The notes under the pieces are model-generated. The model was given only the letters and a program-made list of their open reading frames with translations. It made no database searches and was not told where the DNA came from. DNA of 64,000 bases from Microbulbifer agarilyticus (lineage in GTDB: Bacteria; Pseudomonadota; Gammaproteobacteria; Pseudomonadales; Cellvibrionaceae). The position numbers were made by a program, and so were the translations under genes. The DNA lies in contig NZ_JAIUZM010000002.1 in NCBI RefSeq assembly GCF_020171345.1, forward strand, positions 310,001 to 374,000, given 5' to 3'. Below are positions 47,875 through 56,593 of this stretch, in pieces (within the stretch, counting starts at the first letter, position 1; each line of letters starts with the position of its first letter).

Positions 47875-48180
47875 ATGACAGAGGCACTGACTAAGGCCGG
47901 GCTCGCCGAGAAGTTGTACGAAGAGCTGGGTTTTAACAAGCGCGAAGCGAAAGAAATCGTCGAATTCTTTTTCGAGGAAATCCGCAACGCACTTGAAAAT
48001 AATGAGCAGGTTAAACTGTCAGGGTTTGGCAATTTTGACCTGCGTGATAAAAGCCAGCGTCCGGGACGGAACCCCAAGACTGGCGAAGAGATTCCTATTT
48101 CCGCAAGAAGGGTTGTTACCTTCAAGCCAGGACAAAAACTCAAGGCACGAGTAGAAGAAGATGCTGGAAGCGAGTCATAA
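47875..48180 (+). CDS. ihfA: Integration host factor subunit alpha
   Basis: 101 residues. HU/IHF fold: [40 protein letters not shown] (beta-arm with the intercalating proline region), and [20 protein letters not shown]. Pairs with ihfB (29662-29970). Usual position downstream of pheT. The 3' end overlaps the merR gene by 20 bases. Confidence 0.97.
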   Translation: MTEALTKAGLAEKLYEELGFNKREAKEIVEFFFEEIRNALENNEQVKLSGFGNFDLRDKSQRPGRNPKTGEEIPISARRVVTFKPGQKLKARVEEDAGSES

Positions 48181-48532
48181 CAGTGAACTCCCCGTAATTC
48201 CGGGGAAGCGCTATTTCACCATCGGTGAAGTCAGCGAACTGTGTGCAGTGAAACCTCACGTACTGCGCTACTGGGAACAGGAATTCCCGCAGCTCAGCCC
48301 GGTAAAGCGCCGCGGAAACCGTCGCTATTACCAACATCAGGACGTTATCCTCATCCGCCAGATCCGCGCACTCCTGTATGAAGAGGGCTACACCATTGGT
48401 GGCGCCCGTCTGCAAATGGAAAGCGGCGGTATCGAAAAAGACAAAGACCAGTCCGTACAGCTGCAGCAGGTGATCCCGCAAATGATCGCTGAACTGGAAG
48501 GTGTGCTGGAATTACTGGAAGTCAAAGCCTGA
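48161..48532 (+). CDS. MerR-family transcriptional regulator
   Basis: 123 residues. Winged helix-turn-helix at 17-85: [20 protein letters not shown] and [20 protein letters not shown], then a short helix for dimer formation. No cysteine cluster for metal binding in the C-terminus, so not a metal sensor. Same placement after ihfA and before tRNA-Pro in Pseudomonas, where the role is unclear. Start ATG 48161 sits within ihfA with AGAAG upstream. Confidence 0.92.
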   Translation: MLEASHNSELPVIPGKRYFTIGEVSELCAVKPHVLRYWEQEFPQLSPVKRRGNRRYYQHQDVILIRQIRALLYEEGYTIGGARLQMESGGIEKDKDQSVQLQQVIPQMIAELEGVLELLEVKA

Positions 48533-48554
48533 TCCAAAAAGGCGCAAAACGGGC

Positions 48555-48582
48555 TTGCATTCCCACTGTACTTCGGTATGAT
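48555..48582 (+). promoter_or_regulatory. Promoter of tRNA-Pro
   Basis: -35 TTGCAT (48555-48560), -10 TATGAT (48577-48582), 16-bp spacing, GCGCC just after; tRNA starts about 78 bases downstream. Confidence 0.55.
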
Positions 48583-48659
48583 TTGCGCCTCATCGCCAAG
48601 CGATGCCCCTTATAAATCAAGCACTTACGTAACTTTCACGCCGCTTGATTTGCTCCTGT

Positions 48660-48736
48660 CGGAGTGTAGCGCAGCCTGGTAGCGCACCACACTGGGGGTG
48701 TGGTGGTCGTCGGTTCAAATCCGGCCACTCCGACCA
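48660..48736 (+). tRNA. tRNA-Pro (GGG)
   Basis: 77 nt, CCA encoded. Acceptor CGGAGTG/CACTCCG, anticodon arm CACAC-TGGGGGT with GGG, T-arm GGTTCAAATCC. Confidence 0.95.
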
Positions 48737-48742
48737 TTTTCC

Positions 48743-48770
48743 AAAAAGCCCGCTTTATGCGGGCTTTTTT
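48743..48770 (+). terminator. Rho-independent terminator of tRNA-Pro
   Basis: AAAAAGCCCGC pairs with GCGGGCTTTTT, loop TTTAT, T6; six bases past the tRNA. Confidence 0.93.
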
Positions 48771-48858
48771 GTATCCGGATTTTATGTGGCTCCCAGATCC
48801 TTTTGCGGGAGTTTGGGGGCGAGTGGCATACAAGGAAAGGTGCCTTATAGGGTAACTA

Positions 48859-49863
48859 TTAAGCCTGCTCTGGGCTTACCGATTCTCGCTTAACTAAGGT
48901 GGGAATGTATTTGCACTTGGTGCTTTCAGTGCTCTCACTACCATTGAACTGGAGTGCCAGCGTTGCGGCACTTTCGGCCATTTCCTGAATGGGGTAGTGG
49001 AGGGTGGTTAATTTAGGGCGGGAGTAGCGCGAGATTAAAACATCGTCGAAGCCCACCACCGAAATATCTCCTGGTACCTTGAAACCATTGTCTTCAAAAA
49101 CTGAAATCGCACCGATCGCCATCGCATCGTTGTAGGCGAATACGCAGCTAAAAGGTGTGTCTCGTGCAAGCAATTGTTGGGCGGCCAGCTCGCCTCCCTT
49201 GAGGGTCGGCTCATTGCGAACGGTTAGCTGGTCCGAGAGCGGGTGTCCGGATTCTGAAAGGATTTGCTCGAACCCCTCCTGTCGCAGCCTTGGGTCATCA
49301 ATTTCGTGCAGGCTATTAATGCAGGCGATTTGTGTGTGCTGAAGGGATAGTAAATATCTTGCGGCTATCCGGCCGCCTTCCATATTGTCGAGCCAGATAC
49401 AGCGGTTTTTGATGGCCGGTATATAGCGGTCGATAAGGATCAATCCTGGCACTTGGCTTGCGAATTCCAGCAGGGTGGCGTCATCCAGCTTCTTGCTGTG
49501 TACCACTAATGCTTCGCAGCGCTGCTCAATGAGTAGCTGGATCGCTTGGCGTTCTGTCTCTGCCGATTGCAGTCCGGTACTCAGCAGTAGTTGCATTCCG
49601 TTGTTGCGGGCAACCACTTCGACGCCATTGGCAAGAGATGCAAAAAAAGGGTCGGTGAGCTCTGGAATCACTACGCCGAGGGTGGTGGATCGCTGTGAGG
49701 CGAGTGCTCGGGCGTTCGCGTTCGGTCGGTAGCCAAGCTGCTCCATTACGTCGAGCACGCGCTGCCGGGTCTTCGCGCCCACCTTGGGGCCATTGTTTAC
49801 TACCCGGGATACGGTGGCTGTGGAGACCTGCGCGGCCTTGGCTACATCGTTAATAGTGACCAT
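48859..49863 (-). CDS. LacI/GalR-family repressor of the gal operon
   Basis: 334 residues. N-terminal helix-turn-helix DVAKAAQVSTATVSRVVN with the hinge ANARALASQRSTTLG, then a periplasmic-binding-like sugar domain (about 60-330) with LTDPFFASLANGVE, ILIDRYIPAIKNRCIW and VVGFDDVLISRYSRPKLTTL. Divergent from galTKEM. Palindromes of the LacI type (core AAGCGCTT) sit against its own start and overlapping the galT promoter, so it should repress both. Inducer probably galactose or a galactose-containing breakdown product (inference). A ribosome site is weak because the operator occupies it. Confidence 0.92.
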   Translation of the reverse strand: MVTINDVAKAAQVSTATVSRVVNNGPKVGAKTRQRVLDVMEQLGYRPNANARALASQRSTTLGVVIPELTDPFFASLANGVEVVARNNGMQLLLSTGLQSAETERQAIQLLIEQRCEALVVHSKKLDDATLLEFASQVPGLILIDRYIPAIKNRCIWLDNMEGGRIAARYLLSLQHTQIACINSLHEIDDPRLRQEGFEQILSESGHPLSDQLTVRNEPTLKGGELAAQQLLARDTPFSCVFAYNDAMAIGAISVFEDNGFKVPGDISVVGFDDVLISRYSRPKLTTLHYPIQEMAESAATLALQFNGSESTESTKCKYIPTLVKRESVSPEQA

Positions 49864-49866
49864 AAG

Positions 49867-49880
49867 GGAAAGCGCTTACA
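49867..49880. promoter_or_regulatory. LacI-type operator near the repressor's own start
   Basis: GGAAAGCGCTTACA, with the CG-centred AAGCGCTT core, begins four bases upstream of the repressor start codon, where binding would block its own expression. Confidence 0.7.
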
Positions 49881-49952
49881 TTTTAACCTTCTAGAAACCC
49901 GCAATTAGAGCTCAATAGTGCAAAATCGTCAAATTTACAGGTGATTTTCTGG

Positions 49953-49981
49953 TTGCACAGTAAAGGGTAAGCGCTTACCCT
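49953..49981 (+). promoter_or_regulatory. galT promoter overlapped by perfect 18-bp LacI-type operator
   Basis: -35 TTGCAC (49953-49958) with a weak -10 TACCCT (49976-49981), spacing 17. The perfect palindrome AGGGTAAGCGCTTACCCT (49964-49981) covers spacer and -10. It shares the AAGCGCTT core with the other operator 97 bases away, allowing looping repression. Confidence 0.72.
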
Positions 49982-50022
49982 AGCGAAAAATCACGATAGC
50001 TGGTGACCCCGGGAAAGAAATA

Positions 50023-51066
50023 ATGACGAATACCTTCGACCCAACCGACCATACCCATAGACGCTTCAATCCTCTGACCAGAGAGTGGGTTCTTGTGTCT
50101 CCTCATCGGGCCAAGCGTCCGTGGCAGGGGCAAGTAGAAACCGTTGATGAGGGGGAGACACCTCCTTACGACGAGAAATGCTATCTGTGTGCAGGCAATA
50201 CGCGTATCAACGGGGAAGTGAACGAAAAGTACACAGGTACTTACGTTTTTAAGAATGACTTTGCCGCATTGCGTGAAGACATCCCGCAGGCATCTAGTGA
50301 CGATCCACTGTTCAAGATGGCCACGGAAGTCGGGGAGAGCCGGGTAATCTGCTTCTCCCCGGACCACAGTAAGACGCTACCAGAGTTGCCATTGAGTGCG
50401 ATTGCGTTGGTGGTGGATACCTGGCAGGCCCAGTGCCACGAGCTGGGAGAGGTTTACCAGTGGGTGCAGGTGTTTGAAAACAAGGGCGCTGCAATGGGTT
50501 GTTCCAATCCGCACCCGCACGGCCAAGTCTGGGCGCAGCAACAGTTGCCGAGCCTGGTTGAGAAAAAGCATGCTGCCCAGTTGGATTACTTCGCGCAGTA
50601 TGGCTCTCCTCTTCTTGCGGACTATGTAAACCGCGAACGTGATCTGAAGGAGCGCACGGTTGTAGAGAACGCGGACTGGATGGTTGTCGTTCCTTACTGG
50701 GCGTGCTGGCCGTTTGAAACGCTATTGCTGCCAAAATTTCGGGTGGCGCGCATGACGCAACTTACCGGGGAGCAAAAGCTCAGTCTCGCAGATATTCTGA
50801 GCCAGATAACCATCCGATACGACAACCTGTTCAATTGTTCCTTCCCGTACTCGATGGGGTGGCACGGGGCTCCTTACGACGGTGAAGATCACCCAGAGTG
50901 GACCCTGCACGGAACCTTTTTCCCGCCGCTACTTAGATCGGCCACGGTGCGTAAATTCATGGTGGGTTACGAAATGATGGCGGAGGGACAGCGTGACCTG
51001 ACTGCGGAGCAAGCTGCACAGCGACTGCGTGATCTGCCAAGCCAACATTATAAGTCTGCGCGCTAA
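50023..51066 (+). CDS. galT: Galactose-1-phosphate uridylyltransferase
   Basis: 347 residues. Exchanges UDP-glucose and galactose 1-phosphate in the Leloir pathway. Zinc/structural cysteines [26 protein letters not shown] (active-site His-Pro-His) and SLHGTFFPP-like [14 protein letters not shown] at the C-terminus with metal His residues. First gene of galT-galK-galE-galM, 23 bases before galK. Start ATG 50023 follows GGGAAAG. Confidence 0.97.
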   Translation: MTNTFDPTDHTHRRFNPLTREWVLVSPHRAKRPWQGQVETVDEGETPPYDEKCYLCAGNTRINGEVNEKYTGTYVFKNDFAALREDIPQASSDDPLFKMATEVGESRVICFSPDHSKTLPELPLSAIALVVDTWQAQCHELGEVYQWVQVFENKGAAMGCSNPHPHGQVWAQQQLPSLVEKKHAAQLDYFAQYGSPLLADYVNRERDLKERTVVENADWMVVVPYWACWPFETLLLPKFRVARMTQLTGEQKLSLADILSQITIRYDNLFNCSFPYSMGWHGAPYDGEDHPEWTLHGTFFPPLLRSATVRKFMVGYEMMAEGQRDLTAEQAAQRLRDLPSQHYKSAR

Positions 51067-51089
51067 TCGAGCCGCCGGAGAAGAAGAAT

Positions 51090-52235
51090 ATGTCACGTAA
51101 AGAAAATGTAGAAAATGCCTTCACCGAACGTTTCGGCTACCAATCCAGCGGGATTTTTCATGGCCCTGGCCGCGTGAATTTGATCGGTGACCATACAGAT
51201 TACAATGATGGCTTCGTACTGCCCGCAGCGATCAACTTTGGTACCGATATTGCGGCGTCACTACGCGAAGATCGGCGTGTGCGAGTGCTGGCGCTGGACT
51301 GCAATGGCGAATCATCAGAGTTCAGCCTGGATGAGATTGCCTTTGATCAGGAAAAAATGTGGGTCAACTATGTGGGTGGCTCCTTACTGGCGCTGATGAA
51401 GGTGTACCCAGACATCCGCGGTGTCGATATGGTCATTTCTGGTAATGTGCCACTAGGGGCCGGGCTTAGCTCTTCCGCAAGCCTGGAAATCGCCATCCTG
51501 AAGACGGTAGCCGCATTAAACAATCTGCCTCTGGACGGCGTTAAGGCCGCGTTGATGGGGCAGGATGCGGAGAATAATTTTGTTGGCTGCAATTGCGGGA
51601 TCATGGATCAATTGATTTCCGCGATGGGTAAGGATGGCCATGCGATGCTGCTGGATTGTCGCAGCTTGACATTTGAGGATGTTCCCGTTCCGCCCGATCT
51701 GGAAATCGTCATTATCAACTCTAATGTCAAGCGGGGCCTGGTGGATAGTGAGTACAATACGCGTCGGCAGCAGTGTGAAACTGTGGCAAAAACACTGGAA
51801 AAACCGGCATTGCGGGATCTGACAATTGAAGATTTGGAAGCCAACAAACGCCAGTTAGACGATGTCTCTTACCGTCGGGCGCGTCATGTGATCACTGAAA
51901 ACGATCGCGCTCGGGACACTTTAGGCGCACTGATCGAAAAGGATACTGCGCGTTTGAGTACCCTGATGAAGGCGTCGCATGAGTCCCTCAGGGACGACTT
52001 CGAAGTGACAACGAAGGAACTGGATGGCCTGGTATCAATGATTGATGAGATCATTGGGGAGTCCGGCGGTGTCAGAATGACCGGTGGCGGCTTTGGGGGG
52101 TGTGTTGTGGCGCTGGCTCCGAAGGAAAAGGTCCAGCAGGTCTTTGATGTGGTCAGTACGGAGTATCCGAAGCAGTTCGGGTTGACTCCTGACATTTACG
52201 TTTGCCGTACTGCGCCGGGCGCGTTTCGAGAATAA
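51090..52235 (+). CDS. galK: Galactokinase
   Basis: 381 residues. GHMP kinase: substrate motif GRVNLIGDHTDYNDGFVLP (Asp/His for galactose), ATP loop PLGAGLSSSASLEIAIL, catalytic Asp region CGIMDQLISAMG, and C-terminal TGGGFGGCVVALAPKE. AGAAGAAG precedes the ATG. Phosphorylates alpha-D-galactose in the cytoplasm. Confidence 0.97.
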   Translation: MSRKENVENAFTERFGYQSSGIFHGPGRVNLIGDHTDYNDGFVLPAAINFGTDIAASLREDRRVRVLALDCNGESSEFSLDEIAFDQEKMWVNYVGGSLLALMKVYPDIRGVDMVISGNVPLGAGLSSSASLEIAILKTVAALNNLPLDGVKAALMGQDAENNFVGCNCGIMDQLISAMGKDGHAMLLDCRSLTFEDVPVPPDLEIVIINSNVKRGLVDSEYNTRRQQCETVAKTLEKPALRDLTIEDLEANKRQLDDVSYRRARHVITENDRARDTLGALIEKDTARLSTLMKASHESLRDDFEVTTKELDGLVSMIDEIIGESGGVRMTGGGFGGCVVALAPKEKVQQVFDVVSTEYPKQFGLTPDIYVCRTAPGAFRE

Positions 52236-52256
52236 TTGTATACAAGGAAAACCATT

Positions 52257-53303
52257 GTGAAAGTGTTAGTGACCGGTGGTGCTGGTTATATCGGATCCCA
52301 TACGGTGTTAAGTCTGCTTAATGCGGATTATGAGGTGGTGGTCTATGACAACTTGTGTAACTCCAGCCTGGAGTCCATCCGGCGTGTAGAGAAGCTGAGT
52401 GGTTCGTCTGTTACCTTTATCGAGGGTGATATTCAGGATCGGGCGTCACTGGAGCGTGTGTTTTCCGAGCATGCTATAGGTGCTGTCATTCACTTTGCCG
52501 CGCTGAAGGCCGTGGGTGAGTCCGCGCAGATTCCACTCCAGTATTATCAGAATAATGTGCATGGCAGCCTGTGCCTATTGGAAGTCATGCAGGCGCACGG
52601 TGTGCATGACTTTATTTTTTCATCCTCGGCAACCGTTTACGGCGAAAAGAACAAGTCGCCATACATGGAAACCATGCCAATGGGTGAGCCCAGCTCTCCC
52701 TATGGGGTGAGCAAGCTCATGGTGGAAATGGTCATGGCCGATCAGGCCAAAGCAAATGGTGACTTCAGGGGCGTATCGCTTCGCTACTTTAACCCCATTG
52801 GGGCCCATGAAAGTGGCCTTATCGGCGAAGACCCAAATGGTATCCCGAATAACCTACTGCCATTTGTTGCACAGGTTTCGGTAGGCAAGCGTAGCCATCT
52901 GAGCATTTTTGGTGACGATTATCCAACCGCAGATGGTACCTGTGAGCGTGACTACCTGCATGTTATGGATCTGGCTGAAGGTCATGTAGCAGCACTTGAT
53001 TGGATGCAGAAGGCGCGAGAGTTTCGCGGGGTTGAAGTGTTCAATTTGGGCACCGGTAACAGTGTTTCTGTACTTCAGATTGTCAACGCATTCGAGCAGG
53101 CATGTGAAAAGCCCATTCCTTATCAGGTGGCGTCTCGCCGTGCAGGGGATCTCGCAGCCTTTTGGGCCGATGCAAGCAAGGCCAAACAGGTGCTCGGCTG
53201 GGTAGCGAAGCGGCCACTGGCACAGATGATGGCAGATACCTGGCGCTGGCAGTCAGGCAACCCAAATGGCTACAAGGCTGTGGAGAATACAGAGGATGCT
53301 TGA
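52257..53303 (+). CDS. galE: UDP-glucose 4-epimerase
   Basis: 348 residues from GTG 52257 with AAGGA eight bases ahead; the frame opens at TTG 52236 next to the galK stop but that codon lacks a ribosome site. GGAGYIGSHTVLSLL cofactor loop, FSSSATVYGE catalytic Ser, PYGVSKLMVEM (YxxxK), and RYFNPIGAHESGLIGEDPNG. Interconverts UDP-galactose and UDP-glucose, closing the Leloir cycle and supplying UDP-Gal for surface glycans. Overlaps galM by 8 bases. Confidence 0.96.
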   Translation: MKVLVTGGAGYIGSHTVLSLLNADYEVVVYDNLCNSSLESIRRVEKLSGSSVTFIEGDIQDRASLERVFSEHAIGAVIHFAALKAVGESAQIPLQYYQNNVHGSLCLLEVMQAHGVHDFIFSSSATVYGEKNKSPYMETMPMGEPSSPYGVSKLMVEMVMADQAKANGDFRGVSLRYFNPIGAHESGLIGEDPNGIPNNLLPFVAQVSVGKRSHLSIFGDDYPTADGTCERDYLHVMDLAEGHVAALDWMQKAREFRGVEVFNLGTGNSVSVLQIVNAFEQACEKPIPYQVASRRAGDLAAFWADASKAKQVLGWVAKRPLAQMMADTWRWQSGNPNGYKAVENTEDA

Positions 53304-54261
53304 GTCCGCATTGCTGGAAAATAGCCAGGGAATGCGGGTAACGGTATTGAATTACGGGGCTCGAATTGCCTCAATTCAATGTTTGGCGAATGGCCAGTTC
53401 CGCGAAATGACGGTGACCCACGCAGACCCGCAAGAGATGCTGCAAGACGATTTCTACTTGGGGGCAACCTGCGGGCCCGTGTGTAATCGCATCAGTAATG
53501 CAGCGTTTTCTCTGAACAGTACCCGTTACCAGTTGGACGCGAATGACGGCGAAAACTGTGTGCATGGAGGCGTGGGTAATATCTCCTACCGCTACTGGAC
53601 ACTGGCGCAATCGGCCCCGAATGAAGCGGTTTTGCGGCTTACATTGGCACACCTCGAGGATGGTTTTCCCGGGAATCGAGAATTCGTGGTGCGCTATTGG
53701 CTTGATGAAAGCAACGCGCTGCACGTCGAAATGACAGCTGACTCGGACCGGGATACTCCTGTCAATATGACGAACCACGCTTATTTCTCGTTGGGTGAGC
53801 AAGGTATCGAAAACCTGACATTTCGTCTGAATACCGAAAAGTTCTTACAGAAGCGCGGGGATGGTGTTCCTACCGGAAGCCTTGTCGATGCTGCCGAAAC
53901 CGGTTTTCGTCTGAAGGATTGGCAGAGGGTTGGGGACTTCCTAGCGAATAATCAGTATTCGCAAATTCTGGAGGAGGGCGTGGATCACTGTTTCGTAATG
54001 GAGGCCGATGGACCGGATCTTCCCAAGGCTGAATTGGTCTCGGAAACGAACAAAATCAAATTGGCGGTATTTAGTGATCAGCCCGCGATGCAGGTCTACT
54101 CATCCAGATTTTTGTCTGATCCATTTGAGCCTGGCCAGGGGGTGTGCTTTGAGAGTCAGGGTTATACCGATGCCCTGAATCAGCCGAACTTTCCCTCCAT
54201 TGTACTGCACGGTGGTGAGCAATATCGCCATCGCCTGACGTATCAATTTGGGGCGCTTTAA
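53296..54261 (+). CDS. galM: Aldose 1-epimerase (mutarotase)
   Basis: 321 residues from ATG 53296, inside the galE 3' end; GGAG ten bases upstream. Galactose mutarotase fold: LNYGARIASI, DDFYLGATCGPVCNRI, the catalytic His in NMTNHAYFSLGEQG, and the catalytic Glu in GVCFESQGYTDALNQP. Converts beta- to alpha-galactose for galK. Part of the gal operon. No signal peptide, so cytoplasmic. Confidence 0.95.
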   Translation: MLESALLENSQGMRVTVLNYGARIASIQCLANGQFREMTVTHADPQEMLQDDFYLGATCGPVCNRISNAAFSLNSTRYQLDANDGENCVHGGVGNISYRYWTLAQSAPNEAVLRLTLAHLEDGFPGNREFVVRYWLDESNALHVEMTADSDRDTPVNMTNHAYFSLGEQGIENLTFRLNTEKFLQKRGDGVPTGSLVDAAETGFRLKDWQRVGDFLANNQYSQILEEGVDHCFVMEADGPDLPKAELVSETNKIKLAVFSDQPAMQVYSSRFLSDPFEPGQGVCFESQGYTDALNQPNFPSIVLHGGEQYRHRLTYQFGAL

Positions 54262-54286
54262 GTCTGCGCTCGTTTCTTGTTGAGCG

Positions 54287-54313
54287 CCGAGGTCTACCGT
54301 ACGGTAGCCTCGG
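54287..54313. terminator. Stem-loop between convergent galM and cytochrome gene
   Basis: CCGAGG-t-CTACCGT pairs with ACGGTAG-CCTCGG, one bulged T, near-palindromic centre. No T-run on either side; placed to act on both converging transcripts. Confidence 0.55.
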
Positions 54314-54328
54314 TAATATTCCAATCTT

Positions 54329-56497
54329 TTAATGCTCAGATCGTTTTTGTGCCTGAAGAACGAAGAACTGGAAGCTTTGTCGGTCCTGTAGTTTCTGTGA
54401 GAAGTTCAGTCCAAGCTGGATTAATTGTGTGTTGTTACTGTAACGCGTAACCAGCGGCTTCAGTTCTCGTAGTGCTTTGTTGGTCTGTCCAATGCTATCC
54501 AGTGCGAGAAAGTACAGATATGCATACCGCTCGTTGCCGGGTTCATGGCGTATGGCTTCGCGGAAAGACTTCACGGATGTGCTTTTGTCGCCAGAGCGAA
54601 TATCAAGCAGGCCCTGGGCGTAGTGTAGTGCGCCGGACCTGGGGTTGTTTTTCAGCCCCTGAGCCAGAGTGTTACGTTCCTTGTCATATTGCTCGAGGTT
54701 GCGATAAGTGTCTGACAGGTTGATATAGGAAGCGTCGAAATGTGGGTCAACCTCAATGGCGTTCTGCATAGCGCGAATACTTTCCTCGGCTTTTCCCTGT
54801 CGGCTCAGCATTAGGCTGCGATTCAGATTTCCTTCCCCGCGCCAGCTGGCTACGGCATTCGCCTCGGTCAGCTCGGAAAAAGCGCGTTGTTGGAGCTCTT
54901 GCGTACCAGTGTTCAAGCCAATGAGGTTTAGTGCGGCCGCAACGCGAACCGCTCTGTAGCGGTCTTTTATGAGTCGTGCGAAGGATTTTTGCCGTTCCTC
55001 CTCCGGTAACAGGTGGCCAATTTTGGCGGTCGCGAGCCGTATCAGGGGTTCCTGGCTTTCTACCCAAGGCTGAATGTCGGCATCTGCGAGTTTATTGAGG
55101 CTATTGGGTAAGAGGGCAATCGCGCTCGCGCGTTTGATTTCACTGAGATCGGTGCTATTGATTAGCTGGAAATGGTCTGCCGGAGGCAGGTTTCCACTGT
55201 GTTGCAGCGTCATAAACAGGCGCTCGGCGTTTGATAATGGCTCGGGGTTGCCATGCCAGCGTGCGACGGCTTCGCTCGCCCACTGATTCGACTTATCCTG
55301 GTGACAGTTACTGCATGCATTCGGCGTGTCATAGCGGCCCGAAAGGTGAGGTGCAGGAATTTTGAAACTGTGGTCGCGTCGTGCGTCGACCCCCATATAG
55401 GTGGTTGAGGGCATGTGACAGTTAACGCATTGCCCGCCAGCGGAATCCAATGGGTGGTGGGTATGTGACTCTTGCTGGTACACCGTGGGGTTGTGGCACT
55501 GGAGGCACAATCCGTTGCCGGTGTCCTTTACCTTCATGCTGTGTGGGTTGTGGCAATCCATGCAGTCCACACCCGCTTGGTACATTTTGCTCTGCAAAAA
55601 TGAGCCGTAAACATACACTTCGTCCTTGATCTGGCCGTCGGCGTGGTAGAGCGGCTGAGCCAGTAGTGTCGGAGAAAACTGGTCTAGGTATGGAGTGCTG
55701 GGTTCGAAGCCATCGGTAAGAGGAGATCTTAGGGAGTGGCAGGAAAAGCAGGTGTCCATGAGTGCAGGGTCACGCTTTTTTCCTAGCCAATGGGCTACCG
55801 CATCTCCGGGGTTAAGCATCCAGCCAGTGACATCAGCGGCCGCTTCAGAGTGGGGTGTAGTAGCGGAATCTTCTTTGGATATGGAATTCCCATGTTCGGG
55901 CATTTTTCCATGACAGGACTGGCACCCAACATTGATATTGTCCCATGTGCTATCAAAGCGGTTATCGGGTATCGAGTAGTTGCGCTTCAAGCCATCTGAG
56001 TGGCAATCCGCACACATCCCGTTCCAGTTCTGCATGGGTTGTAGCCAGTGCAGTCGGTCCGCAGACTGAATATCTTCATCGGGGTAGATCGGATACCAGC
56101 GTTGACCGCCCTGTGGCTGTGGCCGGCTGTCCCAGGCGAAGGGGAACACCTGGAGTTTTCCATTGCCAGTTTCGATCAGGTATTGCTGAAGAGGGTAGTG
56201 TCCAAATGTGTAGGCTACCTGGTATTGCGACTTATCCCCCTGTTCTTCGAAATCAATCTTGAACCGTCCATTAGACCGGTAAAATCGCGCTTTTTGGCTG
56301 AAATGCTCGGCAGTGGTGTTGTCGAAATCGCCGAGAACGGATTGTTCCGTTGGTAGTTCCATGGCCTTAGCGTGATCCGACTCTTGCCAGGAGGCCACCT
56401 GTTCTGCGTGGCAGGCAACACAGTTGTTGTCGGAGGCGAAGGTTGGAGCTGCATTTGCGATCAGCATGAGCAGCAGGGCTGAGAGTTGGTTGCGCAT
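54329..56497 (-). CDS. Octahaem c-type cytochrome with C-terminal TPR repeats
   Basis: 722 residues, exported (signal LLLMLIANAAPTFA). Eight CxxCH haem motifs at residues 26-30, 162-166, 192-196, 250-254, 312-316, 331-335, 357-361 and 395-399, spaced like cytochrome c554/multihaem CXXCH proteins. From about 430 to 540 come HEAT-like helices. From about 560 to 715 at least four TPR units follow (AEESIRAMQNAIEVDPHFDA, LKNNPRSGALHYAQGLLDIR). Periplasmic electron transfer with a protein-binding tail is the likely role; donor and acceptor unknown. It lies 96 bases downstream of a sulfatase on the same strand, suggesting co-expression with polysaccharide degradation. Confidence 0.9.
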   Translation of the reverse strand: MRNQLSALLLMLIANAAPTFASDNNCVACHAEQVASWQESDHAKAMELPTEQSVLGDFDNTTAEHFSQKARFYRSNGRFKIDFEEQGDKSQYQVAYTFGHYPLQQYLIETGNGKLQVFPFAWDSRPQPQGGQRWYPIYPDEDIQSADRLHWLQPMQNWNGMCADCHSDGLKRNYSIPDNRFDSTWDNINVGCQSCHGKMPEHGNSISKEDSATTPHSEAAADVTGWMLNPGDAVAHWLGKKRDPALMDTCFSCHSLRSPLTDGFEPSTPYLDQFSPTLLAQPLYHADGQIKDEVYVYGSFLQSKMYQAGVDCMDCHNPHSMKVKDTGNGLCLQCHNPTVYQQESHTHHPLDSAGGQCVNCHMPSTTYMGVDARRDHSFKIPAPHLSGRYDTPNACSNCHQDKSNQWASEAVARWHGNPEPLSNAERLFMTLQHSGNLPPADHFQLINSTDLSEIKRASAIALLPNSLNKLADADIQPWVESQEPLIRLATAKIGHLLPEEERQKSFARLIKDRYRAVRVAAALNLIGLNTGTQELQQRAFSELTEANAVASWRGEGNLNRSLMLSRQGKAEESIRAMQNAIEVDPHFDASYINLSDTYRNLEQYDKERNTLAQGLKNNPRSGALHYAQGLLDIRSGDKSTSVKSFREAIRHEPGNERYAYLYFLALDSIGQTNKALRELKPLVTRYSNNTQLIQLGLNFSQKLQDRQSFQFFVLQAQKRSEH

Positions 56498-56593
56498 TAA
56501 ATCTACTTCGGTGTTCCGGGTGGTCGGGCCGGGTTGGGTCGGATAGGGCAGTGGAGGCGCCGGCCATCGCGGGCAGGATGGCCGGCAGGTGCG

